From assembly GCA_964348665.1 (NCBI GenBank), contig CAYGDP010000005.1:144854-208853 (forward strand): a DNA stretch of 64,000 bases. Direction: 5' to 3'. The stretch is from CAYGDP01 sp964348665 (lineage in GTDB: Bacteria > Verrucomicrobiota > Verrucomicrobiia > Palsa-1439 > CAYGDP01). A program made the position numbers and the translations under genes. Numbering within the stretch: the first letter of the stretch is position 1; every line of letters begins with the position of its first letter. This document shows, piece by piece, positions 35,656 to 44,087 of this stretch. Under the pieces are notes generated by a model. The model did no database searches, was not told the origin of the DNA, and saw nothing but the letters and a program-made list of their open reading frames with translations.

Positions 35656-37728
35656 CTACGGTAGCGGGTCGATGGCAGTGTTAGGCCGGGCAGGTTGAGA
35701 AATTGACTCAAAGCTTCGTTTTGCGCGGATGGCAGCGCGAATTGAAGTGGCGAGTTTGTGTTTCGGCGCCATGGCAAGTGTTTGTTCGACAGCTCGGGAT
35801 GCAAGGTCCCATTTTTCGAGCTTCCAATAGAAGATCGCAAGGCTGAGATGGATATCCGGATCCCGCGGGGCAATATTGGTGGCGCGCAGAAGCGATCGTT
35901 CTGCATCCTGAAATCGTTTTTGCTCGGCATGAAGCAGTCCGAGATCGACCCAGTTGTGCGGACTATGGCGATCGAGGGTGGTGGCGCGTTCGTATTCCGA
36001 TTGCGCATCATTGATTTTGCCTTCGGCGTAAAGGGCGTTGCCGAGTAAATTGTAAAAATTCGCGTTGCCGGGCTCCATCTGGAGTGCCATTTCTGCGGCA
36101 AGTCTTGCGTCGGGCCATCGGTGATGCCTTAAATAAAATTGAATCAATTGCGTGTGGGCGCTGGTGGAGCGAGGACACAGCTCGACGATCCGCCGTAAAT
36201 CAGACTCGGCGGCTGGCAGGTCGCGGAGTTTTTCATTGAGCGAGGCGCGACGGAAATAGGGTGTGGAATTTCGCGGGTACAGTTCGATCGCAACGGAATA
36301 GCATTTGAAGGCATTCTCGAGTTGATTGGCTTTTGTAAAGAGGTCGCCGGCGTTAGTCAGAAGATTGCTTTTGACCAGTGCCGCGCCGGGTAGCTGTAGG
36401 GCATTGGAAAGGATCGTCTGCGCGGTCTTAAAGTCTCCTTCGCGAATGGATTGCAGCGCGAGATTATTTCCTGTGCGCCCAGACCGAGGGGCATCCCGTT
36501 GTGTGACGGCAAAAAAAGTTTTGGCATCGCGCCAGTCTCGATTTCGAACGAAGGTACGGGCTGCGAATGCGGTCAGGATAAGGCAGGCAGCCATCCATGC
36601 AATCGAGTCCACCCACGGTCGCTCCAGGCGTAATTTGGAGATCCATTCTGAAATGGCAACAACCGCCGCCAGATAGAAACCGATCGATGGAAGATAGAGC
36701 CAATGTTCGGCAAGAGAAGCGTTGATGGGGATCAGGCCGGAAATCGGAAGATAGGTAATGCCACACCAACCGAGTCCGAGAAAGACGGGGCGCGATCTGG
36801 TACGAGCGAATGCAATGGCACCGCACCAAAGGAGAACCAGCATCGAACCGATGGCGGTGAGGACATGAAGGCTGGCTCCTCCAAAAAAGACTTGTCGTTC
36901 CATTTGAAGGTGTATCGGGCAAAGCAACAGTCCTGCATAAACCGCCAACGATCGCAGGGACAGAATCATGCGAGTGGTTAGCGGCGCGCCGCCCCATACC
37001 ATCTCAATGCCGACGCTTCGGAGGACCCACGATCGCCAGAGCAGGTAAACCAGGGTGACAACAATGAAGGGAAGGATCGGAAGCCACCAGATTCCTTTCG
37101 AGGAAAGGCGCACGCGCAGAACAAAAATCCACCAGAGCATCAGCAGTGGCAGGATGAGGGCGATTTCGCGCGTGAACAGAGCGCCGACAAACGCCAACAG
37201 CGCTGCGCATTGCCAGAGTATTTCCTTTTTTCGAGTTTCCGTCCTGTACGATTCATGAAAGCAAAGCAACGCAATCAGGCCGAAGACTACCAGTAGCGGG
37301 TCGCTTCGCCCTGCAATGTACGTGACGGCCTCGGTATTGACGGGATGAACCAGAAACAAGGCGGCGATCAGGAACGATGTCCTTACTGAAAGGTTGAGTT
37401 GTTGCATCAGCGCGAACAACAAGAATGCGGCTAGGGTGTGCAGTGCGATGTTGGTTGCGTGATATCCCGCCGGATTTTGACCCCATAAATAATAATCCAT
37501 CATGAAACTTGCCGTCAGCAGCGGACGATAGAAGTTGCTGGGTATTTCGCCATGACGCAGGTCCGAGAGGAAAATTTTGCCGAGATAAGTGGAGTTTCGA
37601 ATGTAGGAGTTTGTGACGACCAAGTGTTCGTCATCCCACAGGAAACCGTTTTCCAGCGCGTTAAAATACGCGCCGCACGCCAGGAACAACAACAGGAGTA
37701 AACAGAGCCGTCGTGAGAATGAAACCAT
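35656..37728 (-). CDS. GT-C-like membrane protein with C-terminal TPRs
   Basis: A 690-residue protein. The N-terminal 400 residues hold about ten membrane helices, with the first-loop signature FLWDDEHLVV (residues about 29-38) seen in TMTC/PMT-like O-mannosyltransferases. The C-terminal 270 residues are tetratricopeptide repeats (AFKCYSVAIELYPRNSTPYFRRA, NFYNLLGNALYAEGKINDAQ). This TMTC-like architecture suggests transfer of a sugar from a lipid carrier to an exported protein, possibly the pilins encoded next door, but that target is speculation. The gene is transcribed away from the pilus locus. Confidence 0.8.
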   Translation of the reverse strand: MVSFSRRLCLLLLLFLACGAYFNALENGFLWDDEHLVVTNSYIRNSTYLGKIFLSDLRHGEIPSNFYRPLLTASFMMDYYLWGQNPAGYHATNIALHTLAAFLLFALMQQLNLSVRTSFLIAALFLVHPVNTEAVTYIAGRSDPLLVVFGLIALLCFHESYRTETRKKEILWQCAALLAFVGALFTREIALILPLLMLWWIFVLRVRLSSKGIWWLPILPFIVVTLVYLLWRSWVLRSVGIEMVWGGAPLTTRMILSLRSLAVYAGLLLCPIHLQMERQVFFGGASLHVLTAIGSMLVLLWCGAIAFARTRSRPVFLGLGWCGITYLPISGLIPINASLAEHWLYLPSIGFYLAAVVAISEWISKLRLERPWVDSIAWMAACLILTAFAARTFVRNRDWRDAKTFFAVTQRDAPRSGRTGNNLALQSIREGDFKTAQTILSNALQLPGAALVKSNLLTNAGDLFTKANQLENAFKCYSVAIELYPRNSTPYFRRASLNEKLRDLPAAESDLRRIVELCPRSTSAHTQLIQFYLRHHRWPDARLAAEMALQMEPGNANFYNLLGNALYAEGKINDAQSEYERATTLDRHSPHNWVDLGLLHAEQKRFQDAERSLLRATNIAPRDPDIHLSLAIFYWKLEKWDLASRAVEQTLAMAPKHKLATSIRAAIRAKRSFESISQPARPNTAIDPLP

Positions 37729-37864
37729 GGCAGATTGTAACTTGAAACGCAGGAGATTTCCAACGCTGAAACGTCATTGTATCAGAAATGCAAAGAATCA
37801 TGTCAATAATGCGAATGTTAGGGGGTTTTCTCATCAGAGAGGTGATGTTTGTGGAGGCAGGAGG

Positions 37865-37881
37865 TTGGCACGGTGTTTGCT
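37865..37881 (+). promoter_or_regulatory. Sigma-54 (-24/-12) promoter of the first pilin gene
   Basis: TTGGCACGGTGTTTGCT matches the sigma-54 consensus TTGGCAC-N5-TTGCT at every fixed position. The GG (37867-37868) and GC (37879-37880) are ten bases apart. The predicted start near 37892 leaves a leader of about 77 nt before the pilin ATG at 37969, which has an AGGTGA ribosome site. About 60 bp upstream lie ATGTCAATA (37800) and the small dyad CATCA-N6-TGATG, possible activator sites. Confidence 0.85.
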
Positions 37882-37968
37882 CTAGTCAACACCAACAATA
37901 GCGGCGGTCGTGAGGTATGGAGCGACCAACGCGAAACTAAGTTAAACAACGAACAATGAGGTGAGTTT

Positions 37969-38376
37969 ATGATTCGCACCAAGAGCCAAAAAGGTTTCAC
38001 ACTGGTAGAAATCATGATTGTGGTCAGCATCATCATCTTGCTGGCAGCGATCGCGATTCCGAGTTTTATCCGCGCCCGTCAACGCTCGCAGGCGAGCACG
38101 ACGATCAACGGCGCTCGTCAACTGGATGCGGCAATTGACCAGTGGGCGATTGAGAACGGCATTGACAACGGTGTCGCGGTTGATTTGGCGGCCTGTGCGG
38201 CCTATGTCAAACCCGGCAGCGCGTTCGAGGCAGCCTTAACCGGCGGTACTGCGCCAACCGATGCCTTGGGCAACGACTACGTGTTTGGCGACACGGGTCC
38301 TGACCAGCTCGCGATCAACGCAGCCACGATCACATCGCTGGGCGGCGTTGTGACCGACTGGGGTGGTTTCGACTAA
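37969..38376 (+). CDS. pilA: Type IV pilin, major-type
   Basis: A 135-residue prepilin. The basic leader MIRTKSQKG is cleaved before F10, giving mature FTLVEIMIVVSIIILLAAIA with the essential Glu5. The short globular domain contains the pattern ARQLDAAIDQWAIENG seen in many verrucomicrobial and planctomycete pilins. The separate sigma-54 promoter and the terminator directly after the gene indicate high, monocistronic expression, so this is the best candidate for the main pilus subunit. The second pilin at 38514 is a close paralogue. Confidence 0.93.
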   Translation: MIRTKSQKGFTLVEIMIVVSIIILLAAIAIPSFIRARQRSQASTTINGARQLDAAIDQWAIENGIDNGVAVDLAACAAYVKPGSAFEAALTGGTAPTDALGNDYVFGDTGPDQLAINAATITSLGGVVTDWGGFD

Positions 38377-38404
38377 AATTCGGTTAACAGAGCCAATTAA
38401 AAAA

Positions 38405-38429
38405 GGCGAGGGAAACCTCGCCTTTTTTT
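38405..38429 (+). terminator. Rho-independent terminator after first pilin
   Basis: GGCGAGG (38405-38411), a GAAA loop, CCTCGCC (38416-38422) and seven T (38423-38429), 29 bp after the pilin stop. An A-run before the stem could also let it act leftward. Confidence 0.93.
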
Positions 38430-38460
38430 CTTGCGAATCAAATTATTACGTGCGATATGG

Positions 38461-38477
38461 TAGGCATGGGTTCAGCT
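38461..38477 (+). promoter_or_regulatory. Possible weak sigma-54 promoter for second pilin
   Basis: TAGGCATGGGTTCAGCT keeps GG and GC with correct 10-base spacing and matches TTGGCAC-N5-TTGCT at most, but not all, positions. It lies about 40 bp before the second pilin, downstream of the terminator. No better promoter was seen in this short interval. Confidence 0.35.
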
Positions 38478-38513
38478 AGGATAATCTGGTGACCCGCTTT
38501 GGGGGGGATCGAC

Positions 38514-38930
38514 ATGAAAATCAAAAACGGCAGACGGCGAATCGGTTTTACGCTGGTGGAAATCATGATCGTAGTAAGCATTCTCATCATGATCGCCAGC
38601 ATCGCGATCCCATCGTTCATGCGCGCGCGGCAGCGCACGCAAGCGTCTTGGACGCTTGACGCGGCACGGATGCTGGATTCTGCCATCGATCAATGGGCGA
38701 TTGAGAACAGCCTCGACAACGGCGTGGATGTGAATGCGTCCCTGACCGACTTGGCAAATTTTTTCCGGTCGGATAGCAAACTTCAGGCGGCGTTGATAGC
38801 GGGGACAGCGCCGACGGATGCCTTGGGCAACGATTTTGTGTTCGGCGTTACCGGCCCCGATCAGCTTTTAATTAACCCGGCGACGAAAACTGCGCTTGGC
38901 AGCGTCGTTGTGGACTGGGCTGGTTACTAA
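38514..38930 (+). CDS. Type IV pilin, paralogue of first pilin
   Basis: A 138-residue prepilin with leader MKIKNGRRRIG, mature start FTLVEIMIVVSILIMIASIA and Glu5. The rest parallels the first pilin: ARQRTQAS, a DSAIDQWAIENSLDNG segment, and a shared TAPTDALGND then FGVTGPDQL motif near the end, so the two arose by tandem duplication. ATG 38514 was chosen over 38499, which would add MGGID before the leader. A separate transcript is likely because of the terminator upstream. It could be an alternative or minor pilin. Confidence 0.92.
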   Translation: MKIKNGRRRIGFTLVEIMIVVSILIMIASIAIPSFMRARQRTQASWTLDAARMLDSAIDQWAIENSLDNGVDVNASLTDLANFFRSDSKLQAALIAGTAPTDALGNDFVFGVTGPDQLLINPATKTALGSVVVDWAGY

Positions 38931-38945
38931 TTTTTTACAACACTA

Positions 38946-38974
38946 TTTACAAAACTTGTTTTGGAGTGTATGAT
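38946..38974 (+). promoter_or_regulatory. Sigma-70-type promoter for the pilM operon
   Basis: TTTACA (38946-38951), a 17-bp spacer and TATGAT (38969-38974), 26 bp before the TTG start of pilM. A GGAGG ribosome site sits between. Confidence 0.7.
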
Positions 38975-39000
38975 GCACCGAAGATTATGGAGGTTTACTC

Positions 39001-40044
39001 TTGAAACTCTTCGGGTCCAAACGCCAGCGAATTATCGCTGCTGACTTAGGCACCACCAGCTTCAAGGTGGCAGAAGTTCAGCGGGATGCCAGCGGCCTAA
39101 CCCTCACGGCGTTTGGGGCCAAGCCCATTCCGTCGGGCGCGATCGAAAAGCGGGATGTCAAGGAATTGGTCTCGGTGCTCAAGTCGTTGCTTGCTGAGCG
39201 CAACATCCCGGCAGGTCCCGCGACGGCGGTTGTCAGCCCCCGATCCAGCTTATTGCGGATTGTCGAGTTACCACTGATGCCGCTGAATGAACTAAAACAG
39301 AGTTTGAAAGCCAACAGCCTTCGATTCCTTCATCAAGACTGCAGCTCTTACGCGATGGATTGTCACATTCTAGGTCAAAAAAGCGGCGCAGCGGGGGATA
39401 CCACCGCGAATCGCGTACAGGTCTTGGTTGTCGGCGCGCCGATGGAAGAAGTCCGATTTTACCGGGATATCATGGCGGCTGCGGGATTGAAGCCCAGGGA
39501 AATGACCCTATCCGCCATTGCCATGTTGAATGCTTTCGAAGCAAGTCAGGCGAAGGACTTTACAGAAGAAACCGTCTCCCTGATTGACGCGGCCAATATG
39601 AGTAGCACGATGCTGGTTCTTCACAAAGGCGTGCCGATGTTGACACGCAGCTTGCAGTTTGGCGGTAATCATCTTCGATCCACACTCATGCGCGCTTTGA
39701 ATTTGGACGCCGCTAAGGCCGAAAAAGAAAGCCTGACAATGGGGGATGCGGCGCAGAAAGCTTTGCAGCGACCGTTGGATGAATTTGCTAAGGAAATCCG
39801 GTCGTCGGTCGATTTTTTCGAGCATCAGCGTGGTGAACCGGTTTCCAAAATTTATCTGGCGGGCGGAAATGCCTGTCAGCCCTTTGTTCTTACTTTTTTG
39901 CAGGAGCACGTCGGAATGCCCTGTCTCGCTTGGAATCCTGCGCAAACGATCACACAGAAACTCTCTACCGAGCGATCGGCAGAACTCTTAACCCAAGGTC
40001 CAATCATGGCCGCGGCCATCGGGGCGGCAATCACGTCCTCCTAA
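39001..40044 (+). CDS. pilM: Type IV pilus inner-membrane assembly ATPase-fold protein
   Basis: A 347-residue actin-like cytoplasmic protein that links the motor to PilN at the inner membrane. The start KLFGSKRQRIIAADLGTTSFKVAEV contains the phosphate-1 loop of the actin fold. The later PTAVVSPRSSLLRIVELP, SLIDAANMSSTMLVL and KIYLAGGNA match the PilM/FtsA pattern. Translation begins at TTG, supported by a GGAGG site 7 bp upstream and by absence of a better ATG. It is the first gene of the pilMNOPQ-type operon; pilN follows after 2 bp. Confidence 0.92.
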   Translation: MKLFGSKRQRIIAADLGTTSFKVAEVQRDASGLTLTAFGAKPIPSGAIEKRDVKELVSVLKSLLAERNIPAGPATAVVSPRSSLLRIVELPLMPLNELKQSLKANSLRFLHQDCSSYAMDCHILGQKSGAAGDTTANRVQVLVVGAPMEEVRFYRDIMAAAGLKPREMTLSAIAMLNAFEASQAKDFTEETVSLIDAANMSSTMLVLHKGVPMLTRSLQFGGNHLRSTLMRALNLDAAKAEKESLTMGDAAQKALQRPLDEFAKEIRSSVDFFEHQRGEPVSKIYLAGGNACQPFVLTFLQEHVGMPCLAWNPAQTITQKLSTERSAELLTQGPIMAAAIGAAITSS

Positions 40045-40046
40045 CT

Positions 40047-40778
40047 ATGCCTATCCATATCAATCTTCTGGAAGAAGAGCGCGCACTGGCTCAAGCGCGT
40101 GAGCGAGACCCCGTCCGGTTGACGATTTTGATTGGGTTACTTGTGCTTTTGCTGGCCGGAGCGGCGGGCGCAGCCTTTATGGTGCTAAAATTGCAGGCAA
40201 CCACAAAGTTTGACCAGTTGAGTTCCAAGTTGCAAGGGATGATTCCCCAGCAAAAAGAGGCGCTTGCCGCGCTCGAAGAAATGAAGGTGCTCACCAAAAA
40301 GAAAAAAACTTGGTATGAACTTCCCCGGAAACGGTTCCTGGTAGCGACCCAGCTCGACGCCGTCAAGGAATCCATGGATGCCGAGTCACATCTCACGCGA
40401 ATTTCATTCGATTACGAGGTGATAAAGGTCGTTGCAGCAAAACCTCCGCCAACGTCGTCCAAAAGCGAGTCAGCCAGTAAAAAAGAAGAGAGACCTCAAC
40501 CACCAAAGGATCGTAAGCGCGTCCGGTTGACCCTGGAGGGCGTGCTCTACAGCAAGGATGCCGATCAAGCCATCCGTGAATTCATCGAAGTATTGCGCCC
40601 GGAAGCAGATAATCCGCGCCCGCTGGCGACGGATTTGAATCCTGTGGAAAGTGTCAAACTGATCAAATTTCCGAAAGATAAAATTGTAATTCCACCCCAA
40701 TCGCCGGGCGGACAGCGCCAGGAGATTGAGGTTGGCAAGTTTACGATCCATTGCTGGTATAAGGACCGGCTCCCTTAA
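40047..40778 (+). CDS. pilN: PilN-like pilus assembly protein
   Basis: A 243-residue protein with the short N-terminal motif INLLEEERALAQ, the PilM-binding peptide (INLLP in classical PilN), then one membrane helix (about residues 27-49) and a periplasmic coiled-coil/ferredoxin-like domain. A Ser/Lys-rich linker (SSKSESASKKEERPQPPKDRK, about 130-150) is unusual for PilN. The frame is open from 39930, but ATG 40047 gives the motif at the N-terminus and directly follows the pilM stop. Confidence 0.83.
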   Translation: MPIHINLLEEERALAQARERDPVRLTILIGLLVLLLAGAAGAAFMVLKLQATTKFDQLSSKLQGMIPQQKEALAALEEMKVLTKKKKTWYELPRKRFLVATQLDAVKESMDAESHLTRISFDYEVIKVVAAKPPPTSSKSESASKKEERPQPPKDRKRVRLTLEGVLYSKDADQAIREFIEVLRPEADNPRPLATDLNPVESVKLIKFPKDKIVIPPQSPGGQRQEIEVGKFTIHCWYKDRLP

Positions 40779-40783
40779 ATTTT

Positions 40784-41401
40784 ATGGCACTGACGAAAGA
40801 AAAACGGGAAAAAGTGATGATCGTCGCGATGATTTTGGTCGCGGCGGTGGGTGCCGTCGCCTACTTCTGGATCGGTCACCAGTGGCAGGCATGGAGCAAG
40901 AAAAAGGCGGATATTGTCAACGTCGAGAAGCGCATTTACGAGGCCAAGAAAAACATCGACGACGCCAATAAACAGTCCGACACGCTCGACGACATTCGGT
41001 CGGGTACCGAGGAGATGGAGTCCAAGCTGCCGACGGGCGATATCCTCTCTTGGCTCATTGCCGAGTTCGGCCGGATTGCATCGCGTTACCAATTGAAGCC
41101 TCCGGAAGTGCAGACGAGCAGTTCGCTGCTCTACGGGAAAAAAGGCAAGGACGACAAGAGCAGTCCGACGCCCGGCTACAAGGTGTTGGCCTACAAAGTG
41201 TTGATGGTTGGCGATTATCATAAATGTGGTATGTTTGTTCGCGATGTCGAGAACGAGTACCCGTTGTTTGAGATTTCAAAACTTGAAGTGCTCGGAGATC
41301 CAAAAGATCCCAAGGAGCAGAAGGTTACGTTTACCGTGGAGGTGTTGACTCTTGAAGACAAACCAAAAATACAACCCGAAAAACCGCAGACTACCAAGTA
41401 G
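40784..41401 (+). CDS. pilO: PilO-like pilus assembly protein
   Basis: A 205-residue protein with one membrane helix (about residues 10-30), a coiled coil (about 33-70, AWSKKKADIVNVEKRIYEAKK) and a C-terminal ferredoxin-like domain. Sequence similarity to classical PilO is weak; the call rests on topology and position between pilN and pilP/pilQ. The pilP-like gene begins within its last 50 bp. Confidence 0.75.
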   Translation: MALTKEKREKVMIVAMILVAAVGAVAYFWIGHQWQAWSKKKADIVNVEKRIYEAKKNIDDANKQSDTLDDIRSGTEEMESKLPTGDILSWLIAEFGRIASRYQLKPPEVQTSSSLLYGKKGKDDKSSPTPGYKVLAYKVLMVGDYHKCGMFVRDVENEYPLFEISKLEVLGDPKDPKEQKVTFTVEVLTLEDKPKIQPEKPQTTK

Positions 41402-41948
41402 GTCGGCTCTGGTTGTTCTGGCGATGGCAACGTTTGTCGCTGTCGTTTCCGGCGCGGATAAACCGGCCAAGGCCGGCGCCGAGAAAGCGCCTGCGATCAA
41501 ATTGCCCGAAGAAATTCCGGTCGCGACGTACTCCCAGCGCGGACGTAATCCGTTCGTGTCAAAAATGGAACGTCCTCCGACAGGTGGAGGAGAAATTCAA
41601 CAACGCGGCCCAGATTGGGAGCCGGTGTTTGGCGGGACGATCATTGGAGGCTTGACCCGTCAAGTCATTCTGAATGACCGCGTGGTTGAGCAGGGGAAAA
41701 CCGTGACGTTTGTCGGGGAAGACGAGACGCACACGGTCAAAGTGATCAGCGTGATGTCGGAATCTGCCACCATTGAGATCGATGGCAAGCGAACTGCTAC
41801 GATAAAAAAGAGGGACAAATCAGATGGTTCCGACGGGGGTTCCTCCCCAAGAAAAAGTAGTAGTCCAGTGAAGATAACGAATAAAGAAACGGGAGGAAAT
41901 TCGGCCCCGGAAGGGGAGTCCGAGATTCAGAAAAAGGAGACGCCATGA
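41352..41948 (+). CDS. pilP: PilP-like periplasmic pilus protein
   Basis: A 198-residue exported protein. A basic start and hydrophobic helix (about residues 18-34) form a signal peptide. The segment RNPFVSK and then GGTIIGGLTRQVILNDRVVEQGKTVTFVGEDETHTVKVISV are typical of the PilP/GspC homology-region fold. The tail is Ser/Lys/Glu-rich and probably disordered. TTG at 41352 is the likely start, overlapping pilO by 50 bp; an internal start would remove the signal. It overlaps pilQ by 4 bp and should dock to it. Confidence 0.72.
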   Translation: MKTNQKYNPKNRRLPSRSALVVLAMATFVAVVSGADKPAKAGAEKAPAIKLPEEIPVATYSQRGRNPFVSKMERPPTGGGEIQQRGPDWEPVFGGTIIGGLTRQVILNDRVVEQGKTVTFVGEDETHTVKVISVMSESATIEIDGKRTATIKKRDKSDGSDGGSSPRKSSSPVKITNKETGGNSAPEGESEIQKKETP

Positions 41949-43522
41949 ATGCGATGAATCGACCTATGTTTCGAAAAATATCGGCAATCACGTTTTGTTT
42001 GATTGCTTCTTTGGCTTGGGGACAGGATGAGGCCAAGCCTGCTCCGCAGCCTGTCCTTGAAGTGAATGACGCCGATCAAGTCTTGCGGATCGCCAATGCG
42101 CCAATCCGCACCGTAGTGGATGTGCTTGCAGATAACGCCAAGCTCAACATCATCGTTCCTGGGGAATTACAAGGCAACATTACCATCAGCTTGCGGGGAG
42201 TGGATTCCGAGACCGCTCTGCGGCTTGTCTTGGAATCTGCCGGGTTTGCGATGGTCAAGGAAGGTAATGTTGTCAAAGTCAAAAAACTTGTCGTGAAAAA
42301 GACTTCGGAAGAACCGTTGGAACTCGCGGTCATTCGCTTGCGCTACGCGCGCGCCAACGAAGTCGTCAATGCCCTGGGACCGCTCGTCAGTCCGTTGGGA
42401 AAGGTCAGCACCTTGGCAGCGACGACGGGAACCGTGCAAGGAGCCGCGAGAACGGCGGTTCAAGCCGCCAAAGGCACCGACCCGTTTCAGAATCAGATGA
42501 GTAGCCAGACGGTCGTGATCGCCGATATCGCGGCTTGGATGCCAAAACTCAAGGCTGTTGTGGAGGAATTGGACACTCCGCCTCAACAGGTTGTCATCCA
42601 CGCCAAACTGTGGGAGGTCGTCAAAAATCCGTCCGAGGTCAAAGGAATTGATTGGTCGCAGACGTTCGGCGGTTATCAATTGGGTTTGAGCGCCGGGCAA
42701 CAGCCTACCCCAACAGATCTGACTGCAAACACTACGGTGGATGCACGCACTCTTTCCACGACATTTGCATTGAGCAATTTTCATTGGATCGGTACGGCTG
42801 TGATGAACGCTCAACAGGTTCGAGCCACCGTTGGATACCTCTACCAAGATAGTGATGCAGAATTGGTTGGCAGTCCCCATGTGGCGGTCGAGGATGGTAA
42901 GCTCGCCAGGTTGAACGTGACGACGCAAGTGCCTATTCCGCAATTCACTTTCAACAGCACGACCGCAAGCCTGGAACTTTCCGGGTTCGAGTACAAGGAC
43001 ATCGGTGTTACGTTGAACGTGACGCCGCGCATCAGTCCCAACGAGTCGGTCAGCATGTTGGTCTCGCCGGAGGTTTCCAACCTCAATACGCAGGCGGATT
43101 TTGCGAAATTCGGCGTCGTGACAGGCAGCAGCACTTCAACGACTGTTCCGGTGATTGACGTGCGCAATGCTACCACGCAGGTGACTGTCAAAAGCGGCGA
43201 AACGCTCGCCATTGGAGGTCTCATGCGCGACGATATCACCAAGAAATACACAAAAGTGCCGGTCCTCGGCAATATCCCGCTGTTGCGTCACGCGTTTAGC
43301 AGCCGCAATCTGGTCCGGACAAAACGGAACTTGTTGATTTTCGTCACCCCGACAATCTTGGTCCCTGGGCAGGGAACCGGATTCGAATCGGAATTCAAGG
43401 AGTTCCCCACCGGACATCAGGATGTATTTGCAGATGATAATAGCAAGCAGAACGCCAAGCCGAAAACGCTGCCGGCCCGTCCGCGTACGGTCAAGACGAC
43501 AAAGGACTACCCATCAAAGTGA
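41945..43522 (+). CDS. pilQ: Type IV pilus secretin
   Basis: A 525-residue outer-membrane secretin, the pore for the pilus. A signal peptide (about 1-25) precedes an N-terminal STN-like domain (NAPIRTVVDVLADNAKL, LRGVDSETALRLVLESAGF), one N-domain with LRYARANEVVNAL, and the C-terminal secretin domain. There, VTVKSGETLAIGGLMRDD and VPVLGNIPLLRHAFSSR, then LLIFVTPTIL, are the family signature. It is shorter than proteobacterial PilQ and lacks AMIN domains. The tail after residue 480 is Lys/Pro-rich. Confidence 0.93.
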   Translation: MNAMNRPMFRKISAITFCLIASLAWGQDEAKPAPQPVLEVNDADQVLRIANAPIRTVVDVLADNAKLNIIVPGELQGNITISLRGVDSETALRLVLESAGFAMVKEGNVVKVKKLVVKKTSEEPLELAVIRLRYARANEVVNALGPLVSPLGKVSTLAATTGTVQGAARTAVQAAKGTDPFQNQMSSQTVVIADIAAWMPKLKAVVEELDTPPQQVVIHAKLWEVVKNPSEVKGIDWSQTFGGYQLGLSAGQQPTPTDLTANTTVDARTLSTTFALSNFHWIGTAVMNAQQVRATVGYLYQDSDAELVGSPHVAVEDGKLARLNVTTQVPIPQFTFNSTTASLELSGFEYKDIGVTLNVTPRISPNESVSMLVSPEVSNLNTQADFAKFGVVTGSSTSTTVPVIDVRNATTQVTVKSGETLAIGGLMRDDITKKYTKVPVLGNIPLLRHAFSSRNLVRTKRNLLIFVTPTILVPGQGTGFESEFKEFPTGHQDVFADDNSKQNAKPKTLPARPRTVKTTKDYPSK

Positions 43523-43601
43523 ACGATGCACTTGACTGGCGAGAGAGTTGGATTATTGTGGTATAACATCGGAGACAAGTAAAGCGGGAGAACGGTAAAC
43601 T

Positions 43602-44087
43602 GTGATAACGAACCTTTGCTTGAACGAATTCAGAAAACGGGATTTCCCGCGCCGTGTTTCCCGGAGGGGGTTTACTCTTGTTGAAGTCTTGATTTCGGCG
43701 CTCATTGCCGGCATCGCTCTGGTGGCGATTATGGACGCAATGATCGATGGGTTCCAAGTCATCCGCCGCTCGCGCGAAACATCCGCCGCCGTCAAGATTC
43801 TCGACGAAGAAATGGAACGTCTTCGCACGGAACCATACGCCATCATTGGAGCGCTGACTGGAAACACAACTAAGAATATGTGGCCGGAAAATCCTGCCAG
43901 TGACAAGACTTGCACTTTGTCGTATGACGTGTCCGCGTGTGCCTTGGATGCCGTGACAACAACTTGGGTGACGCAAGTGACACTGACGGTGACTTGGTAT
44001 CCAACCGGCAAACCAGAGACGCCCACGTATTTGCGCACCATGTCGATTACAGGGTATTTCTGCAACGGAGGGCTAAATTACATGTGA
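43602..44087 (+). CDS. PilV-like pseudopilin
   Basis: A 161-residue prepilin-like protein. A basic leader ends RRG, cleaved before FTLVEVLISALIAGIALVAI, with Glu5 present; EEMERLRTEPY after the helix is typical of PilV/GspI-class minor pseudopilins. GTG start at 43602, with GGGAG about 15 bp upstream. An extended -10-like TGGTATAAC (43559-43567) precedes it, so it may have its own promoter after pilQ. It overlaps the next gene by 4 bp. Confidence 0.85.
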   Translation: MITNLCLNEFRKRDFPRRVSRRGFTLVEVLISALIAGIALVAIMDAMIDGFQVIRRSRETSAAVKILDEEMERLRTEPYAIIGALTGNTTKNMWPENPASDKTCTLSYDVSACALDAVTTTWVTQVTLTVTWYPTGKPETPTYLRTMSITGYFCNGGLNYM

